Positions 58,737 to 64,000 of a stretch of 64,000 nt of DNA are shown here, piece after piece (position 1 is the first letter of the stretch; each line of letters opens with the position of its first letter). The position numbers and the translations under genes are program-made. Source of the stretch: Anastatus disparis (lineage: Eukaryota > Arthropoda > Insecta > Hymenoptera > Eupelmidae); NCBI GenBank assembly GCA_017163975.1, contig JAFFSR010000317.1, positions 428,001-492,000 on the forward strand. The letters run 5' to 3'. The notes below the pieces were generated by a model. It searched no databases and was not told the DNA's origin. It saw only the letters and a list, made by a program, of their open reading frames with translations.

Positions 58737-59213
58737 ATGCGTAAAAAATACTACCAACTAGTGCCAAGTATAAGATCAGAAAAAGAAAAAGAGAAAAAGT
58801 CATTAAGATTAAAATCTGATGTTGAAATTATAAACATTAAAACAGACAAAGGATCGTATTTTAAGGACGAGTTTGAGGTAAAAGATCCAAGTAAAAATCA
58901 AGAAAAAGAAATTATAAGTGAGAGCGAAAGTGAGAAAGATAGAGATGACGTAAGTGAATCCGAGTTACAAGGTAAAAGCACGGAACAAGAAAAGAATGAG
59001 AGTGAGATGGAAATAGATAAAAATGATTTAAGTTTGACTGAGTCACAAGATCCTAAAAAAGAAAAAGCTGACGAAGAAAAAAAATATATGGATATAATAG
59101 AAACAGTTAAAAACAACGATGAGGATGGGCCAATAAGTTGGACTAATTCTTTTAATGATGGTGCTGAGGTATCTGAGGTATATGACGCAAGCAATGAATG
59201 CGCACAACCATGA
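58737..59213 (+). CDS. Acidic, Lys/Glu/Ser-rich frame in the Gypsy relic (158 codons)
   Basis: Open for 158 codons in a region otherwise full of stops. Highly charged: SESESEKDRDDVSESELQ, KKEKADEEKKYMDI, then NNDEDGPISWTNSFNDG. Predicted disordered or coiled coil. It lies between RNase H and integrase, where Gypsy elements usually have only a short linker. It may be the N-terminal part of a fused accessory module with the OTU-like segment that follows. No known domain. Confidence 0.5.
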   Translation: MRKKYYQLVPSIRSEKEKEKKSLRLKSDVEIINIKTDKGSYFKDEFEVKDPSKNQEKEIISESESEKDRDDVSESELQGKSTEQEKNESEMEIDKNDLSLTESQDPKKEKADEEKKYMDIIETVKNNDEDGPISWTNSFNDGAEVSEVYDASNECAQP

Positions 59214-60280
59214 TTAGATTTGGTAAGGTATGATGATATACCAAAATACGGAAATTGTTTTTTTTCATTTAGTCATAAAAATGTGTAATTTAGGAATGTC
59301 CGCAAATGAATTAAAAGACATATTATTAGATGCGATATAATTAAGACGGTGCTTACGAACACTATTACCCTTAGACGTTCGGCGAAGACTATAATTTTCA
59401 CCATATACGACGAAAACTATTATTTTAATTCCTATGTGAACGAAGACAATCACTCCTGAATGATTTGCGACGAAAAGAACTAGACTTTAAGAGGAGGCCG
59501 CATAGCTTTGTTCTTGTCAAATCTAAATTTTCGTTATTATTAATAAATTAAATATTGTTGTACAAAAGTAAGGGTATAGCTCAATAGATTTTAAGACGAG
59601 CAAACGATCCTATCCTATGAAAAAATATAAAATTTTCATTAGTTTTCGAGTAAAGTCTGAAACGGAAAAACAATTATTAAATTTAATTGAACTATACGGC
59701 CTCCTCTTAATGCATCTTAACGAAAACTATTATTTTAATTTTTATGTAAACGAAGACTATCACTTCTGAACAATTTGCGACGGAAAGAATTAAACTTTAA
59801 TCGAATAGATTAATAAAATTCATCTTATAAATTGAAATATAATACTTGAAATACGTACATTGAAATTTAATATTTTTTGTTGCAAATAGTACAGGAGTGA
59901 TAGTTTTTGTACGGTACGTCGATTAGGCGCATGCGGAGACCCACCAATAGCAGAAGCTATTTTAACATCACGTACAAGACATGCAGATATAGATTGTGTG
60001 TTTATATTTTTTTCTGCGAATTTAATCAAAATATCTGTGTACATTTTATAACAGATTATGATGAAACGCTATATTGCCACTTCAAGGCAAACAGTTCAAA
60101 TAATTTTATTCGTTTACATTCAAAAATTTGGCATTTTACGCCGTACTTTGACACAAGGAAAAATAACATGTCAAAAAGACATCAATATAATGAAGAGGAC
60201 GAAGAAAGTACAGCGCTGTACAGAGTGACAATGAACAACAAGATAGCGATGACGATAAGCCGAGTTCTACTGCTTCCATA
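59214..60280 (+). pseudogene. Possible OTU-like protease module in the Gypsy relic
   Basis: DDIPKYGNCFFSFSH (about 59228-59272) resembles the catalytic motif D-G-N-C-[FW] of OTU cysteine proteases, with Tyr where the Asp is expected. SANELKDILLDAI (about 59295-59335, other frame) follows, as the helix after the catalytic Cys often has ELR. Later, in yet another frame, FCEFNQNICVHFITDYDETL (about 60010-60070) precedes His-containing candidates. A stretch of ~83 bp (59408-59490) is directly repeated at about 59720-59800 on the far side of MITE 6. Assignment is tentative. Confidence 0.35.
59491..59706. mobile_element. TTAA MITE 6 (216 bp)
   Basis: Ends GAGGAGGCCGCATAG and inverted GAGGAGGCCGTATAG, flanked by TTAA at 59487-59490 and 59707-59710. 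The right end (GAACTATACGGCCTCCTC plus TTAA) is also found at about 36967-36988 without the rest of the element. Confidence 0.85.
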
Positions 60281-60480
60281 ACACCATCAGCAGATTCACT
60301 GGCACGGAGAGAGGAAGGTCAAGCACATAAAATAAGTGTGCCCTTGAGCGTAGTCTGGTAAAAAATGCAAGGCCACCGTGCAAAAAACCATCATGGGCAC
60401 CATTAAACGATGAAATACCTCGACCGTTTAATAGCATAAAAGTATTGAATAATCATCTATTTAATTAAAAGGAAAACTTA
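60281..60480 (+). pseudogene. Gypsy relic, Ser/Asp-rich linker
   Basis: Pieces such as DSDDDKPSSTASITPSADSL can be read after the OTU-like segment, then stops. No known domain. Confidence 0.4.
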
Positions 60481-62060
60481 ATTTATACAATGTCAACAGA
60501 TGGTTATTTAAATATAGATATAATCGAAGCGCTTGCAGAACGGTAATATATAAATCCAGAACAAATTTTAAACAGAAAATTTGCAGTTGCAGAACACACG
60601 TTTCTTATTACAAAGATAATTTTGTATTTTGTGTACTCGCACATATAGATGATAAAATATTGAAACCAGATATTATAAAATGTATTAGAAATTTGAAAAA
60701 GATAATTTTACTATATGAGATTCTATACGTTAGCGTGAAGAGAGACTTGGTAATGCTCTCAATTACCAACTGGACGTATTTTATAAAAAGATTTAACAAC
60801 ATATTTACAAACATATATTTAATAGCGGTATTCTATGAAAATAATATTCAAGTACTACCGGCAGAAGACAGATATAGACTGCTAGAGGAATAGCATGAAG
60901 CAACTATAGGTGGTCATAGAGGCATAAATAAAACTTACAAGAAAACAGCTGCTGACTATTGTTGGAGAAATATGAGACCAGATGTTGAACAATTTGTCTT
61001 AAGCTGCGAGAATTTCCAGATAAAGAAACTAGTACGCGTCAAAACACGGTTGTTCATGCTTATAACGGATACACCGACTAGAGTATTTCAAAAACTATCC
61101 ATAGAATTCTATGGGCCCTTAACACCCACAAAAGCAGAGTACAGATAGGTCCTCACAGTACAAGGTTAACGAAGTATTGTGTTTTAATACCAACGGTGCA
61201 CGCAGACGCAAAAGAGATGGCTCATGCTCTTACACGTGTAAGAGATGTTAGCTCATTTCAAGCCACTATCGAATATAATAACAGATCAAGAGAGGCATTC
61301 CATGAATAATGCACTTGAAGAATTTGCAGAGATATTCAAGATAATTAAAGATCGTATAACTGCGTATCACCACTAAAGGTAGGGAAAAATCAAACGCATG
61401 TACCATACGATAGCGGAATATTTGAAAGCTTTTATGGAGAGAAATCAGACTGTGCTAAAAAATTAGATTTATGCCAATCAGCATATCATTATACAGTGCA
61501 TGGAGGGACGGATTATACGCCATATAAACTGGTGTTTGGCTATGAAGCGCGAACTCCGTCAAGCTTTCCATCAAAGGAAAAACTGCAAACATACGATAAA
61601 TATTTAAAAGAAACCGTAGACAATCTTTCTCAACTACAAACATTAGTGGCAATAAATCTAGTGCAAGCAAAATATAAATCGAAATACTATTTTGAAAATT
61701 GAATACTAAATATTTCCTAAAAGGTGAAAGTGTTTACTTATTAAAACGACTGCAAAAAGGAAATTATGACGCCCAATACGAAGGACCGTATGAAATCATA
61801 AAAATAAATAACGCGAAACATAACGTGATAATACAGAACGCGAATAAAATAATGGTTTATGTAGATAAAATAAAACGCGCAACTATAGTAAAGGCACTCC
61901 CTTTCTTCGCAGATAAATCAAACAATCAGTTCTTGAATAGTAGATATAGCAAAAAACTTTTCTTTTTATTTGTTTCTTTTTCTACGACCTTCGGACGAGG
62001 AAAAAGAAAAGAAATACGACATATTATCACTGCTTATTTTGCGGAAAGTAATAGAAAATA
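60481..62060 (+). pseudogene. Gypsy relic integrase
   Basis: Zinc-binding part at about 60890-61020: HEATIGGHRGINKTYKKT and then QFVLSCENFQ, an HHCC finger with the last Cys lost (Phe). A core piece with SIEFYGPLTPTKAEY (about 61100-61140) carries the altered first catalytic region (Glu where Asp is usual). ITDQ..HSMNNALEEF (about 61270-61325) covers the second Asp region. The C-terminal part, YTPYKLVFGYEARTPSSFPS (61512-61570) and then LKGESVYLLKRLQKGNYDAQ and GPYEIIKINN (61717-61810), is a GPF/Y-type end. Frames are broken at several points. Confidence 0.75.
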
Positions 62061-62062
62061 TA

Positions 62063-63202
62063 CAGTACCGCTCAAAAGTTCGTAAAAATTTTTTTTTTTT
62101 TTAACTCAACTTCAAACTGCGATATTTCGGAAACGGCTCGATAAATTTGAAAAATCCGGACGGCGTTTGACAGATCAGACAAAATACTATTTTTTTGTGT
62201 CCTGCCAAATATTTTTATCCCTTTTTTTAACTCTATTTCTAATGATAGAAAAAATTTTTATTTTTACGAATTTTTAAATTTCAATCAATCAAATGTAACT
62301 TTTTGAGAAATTGATAAAATTAAAAAATTCGAACGTGACTGAAAAGTAGAGTGAATTTCCTAAATCTTTATGTTTAATGATTTTTTTGTATCTATTTCCT
62401 GCGTGTAGCTAAAAATGCGCAAAAATGGAAAGTACAAGAAAATCAGTTTTAGATATGATGATATTTTCCAATATCGCGGGTCTATTTTTGTTTACATTTC
62501 AGCATGTGTTCAAATCTGTAGTTCGTATATACATATAAAGCATCAAATTTGTAAATAACTTTAATTTATTCAAAAAAAGGACACTATCATTTATAATAAT
62601 TGTGATAAAATTTGTGATAATTTTGTTAAAAGTATACAATACCGTTCATTAGTTCGTAAAAAAATTTTTTTTTAGAAACTCAACTTCAAACAGCGATATT
62701 TCGGAAATGACTCGATAAATTTGAAAAATCTGGATGGCGTTTAAAAGATTAGACAAAATACTATCTTTTTGTATCTTGCTAATGTAAACCAAAATTTACA
62801 AATATTATCAAATCTAAAACTGATTTTCTTGTACTTTCCATTTTTGCGCATTTTTAGCTACACGCAGGAAACAAATACAAAAAAATCATTAAACATAAAG
62901 ATTTAGGAAATTCACTCTACTTTTCAGTCGCGTTCGAATTTTTTAATTTTATCAATTTCTCAAAAAGTTACATTTGATTGATTGAAATTTAAAAATTCGT
63001 AAAAATAAAAATTTTTTCTATCATTAGAAATAGAGTTAAAAAAAGAGATAAAAATATTTGGCAGGACACAAAAAGATAGTATTTTGTCTGATCTTTCAAA
63101 CGCCGTCCGGATTTTTCAAATTCATCGAGCCGTTTCCGAAATATCGCAGTTTGAAGTTGAGTTAAAAAAAAAAAAAATTTTACGAACTTTTGAGCGGTAC
63201 TG
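62063..63202. mobile_element. Foldback E (1140 bp), Tc1/mariner-like ends
   Basis: Ends CAGTACCGCTCAAAAGTTCG and complement, with TA at 62061-62062 and 63203-63204. The CAGT start with TA target is typical of Tc1-like elements. A third, more diverged copy of the end (CAATACCGTTCATTAGTTCG) lies inside at about 62637, in the same orientation as the left end. The arms pair outside it. Non-coding. Confidence 0.9.
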
Positions 63203-63204
63203 TA

Positions 63205-63600
63205 TAAAAATAAAAATTAATAATAAAAATTGTAGTTCAGAAATGAAGAGAAATAAGGTATACTTAAAGGCGCGGCAATTAGAGAGTATTGTATAAAAAG
63301 AATTCGATATCTTTCAAATGAAATGAAAAAAGAATATAAATTCAAGGAAATAAATAGATGATTGCACAGCAAAGCGTTAAGCAGGATAAGGCTGTGAAAA
63401 TCTTTTAGCTAATGGAAATTGATATTTAATTAATTAATTAAGAAAAATATATAATAAAAACACGTTAATGATTAACAAAAAAAAAGTTAAAAAAACCCGC
63501 CTAATTAATTGATTGGTCATATAATAATACATGAAAAAAGAATCAGATATAAATAAAATTGCAAAAAAAAAAATAACTGTTTTAAGCAGTAAGCACGTAT
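63205..63600. other. AT-rich DNA, nothing recognised
   Basis: About 400 bp without gene or repeat signal. Confidence 0.5.
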
Positions 63601-63601
63601 A

Positions 63602-63928
63602 TGGGTAATTCTATTCGAACGGGTCAAATTCAAATTTTGAAATAATAGAAAATAAAGGTGTTCATTTTAAAAATTTTACTCAGGTTTTTTCATGGTTATA
63701 TCTAATACAACAATATCCCAAAATAGCCAAGCTGTCCATAGGTTATTCCCAGAAAAACTGATAGATAAAAAATATACTGATACAGAGGAATTACTTTTAT
63801 TCCAGGGAAATTACTTTTTTTTATTACCATCACTTAATATACTATTTTCTAATAATATTTATATCGAACGAAGATTCTAAACTATCTGAAATACTTTAGG
63901 TTTAGCTATTACCATATCGACGCCCCGT
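63602..63928. other. Possible element end and AT-rich DNA
   Basis: GGGTAATTCTATTCGAACGG (63602) preceded by TATAT is nearly the same as 8048-8068. No second end in the window. A 62-codon frame at 63692-63880 has no recognisable family. Confidence 0.35.
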
Positions 63929-64000
63929 ACGAAGAAAAGCACCGTTCAGAAATCCCAATGTTAATTTGCATTTGAATTTCTGAACGGTGCTTTTTTTCGT
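63929..64000. mobile_element. Hairpin MITE or element fragment at window end
   Basis: ACGAAGAAAAGCACCGTTCA and its complement form a stem of about 25 bp around a 22-nt loop (63954-63975). It may continue past the window. Confidence 0.6.

Larger units (their letters stand above)
36410..62060 (+). mobile_element. Old errantivirus-like Gypsy relic, host of the nested cluster
   Basis: Pieces in plus-strand order: gag N-terminal (about 36410-37073), gag with zinc knuckle (49261-50160), Asn-rich tail (50040-50160, 52403-52505), RT (52510-53675), RNase H (54449-54700), long linker (54700-60470), integrase (60480-61900). Every large gap is filled by a separately delimited insertion. LTRs were not found. 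RT and RNase H wording resembles the errantivirus branch of Gypsy. Many stops and frameshifts; no envelope-like frame seen. Confidence 0.8.

Overview
The window is AT-rich eukaryotic DNA from an animal, most likely an insect. The retroelement families (BEL/Pao with a DUF1759-type Gag, Osvaldo-like and errantivirus-like Gypsy, R1-like and CR1-like LINEs, Tigger-like transposase) and the many palindromic MITEs fit an ant or another hymenopteran, but that taxon is an inference. I see no host protein-coding gene. Almost the whole 64 kb is a graveyard of transposable elements and simple or satellite repeats, with two strikingly young LTR retrotransposons in it.

Layout. 1-5.9 kb: a decayed CR1-like LINE on the minus strand (ORF2 relic, ORF1 with a PHD-like finger), split by a 3.1-kb foldback element (1507-4641) that itself holds a TTAA MITE. 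6.3-13.7 kb: GA-rich, TG-rich and TA-rich simple repeats, a mariner-type MITE, a TTAA MITE and an R1-like LINE tail. 14.2-19.6 kb: a tandem array of about 0.55-kb units, split by a solo LTR (15902-17011) with ACTG duplications. 21.4-23.2 kb: another foldback. 23513-30883: a complete-length BEL/Pao element with 873-bp LTRs that differ at one seen position, an open gag and a wrecked pol. 31-35.5 kb: a hAT-type MITE, a broken Tigger-like transposase, and a 12-bp CACGTG minisatellite cassette.

36.4-62.1 kb is one old errantivirus-like Gypsy relic blown apart by nested insertions. Its gag is interrupted by foldback A (37074-49260, TTA duplication). Foldback A carries a 5'-truncated CR1-like LINE, which carries a nearly pristine Osvaldo-like Gypsy (38146-47096, ACTG duplication, 1206-bp LTRs). 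That element carries a piggyBac-type TTAA MITE in its gag. This gives five levels of nesting with readable junctions. Further insertions in the same host relic are foldback C with a TTAA MITE inside it, three more inverted-repeat elements, foldback B with a minus-strand LTR inside it, and another TTAA MITE.

Most worth a second look: (i) arrays of hairpins in the Osvaldo-type LTRs whose loops are constant while their stems covary; (ii) a possible OTU-like protease module between RNase H and integrase of the old Gypsy; (iii) a 188-codon open frame of unknown function downstream of pol in the young Gypsy; (iv) two young LTR elements whose proteins are already broken, implying mobilisation in trans; (v) a 12-bp CACGTG repeat cassette with inverted ends; (vi) foldback arms that serve as built-in empty-site controls for a TTAA insertion.
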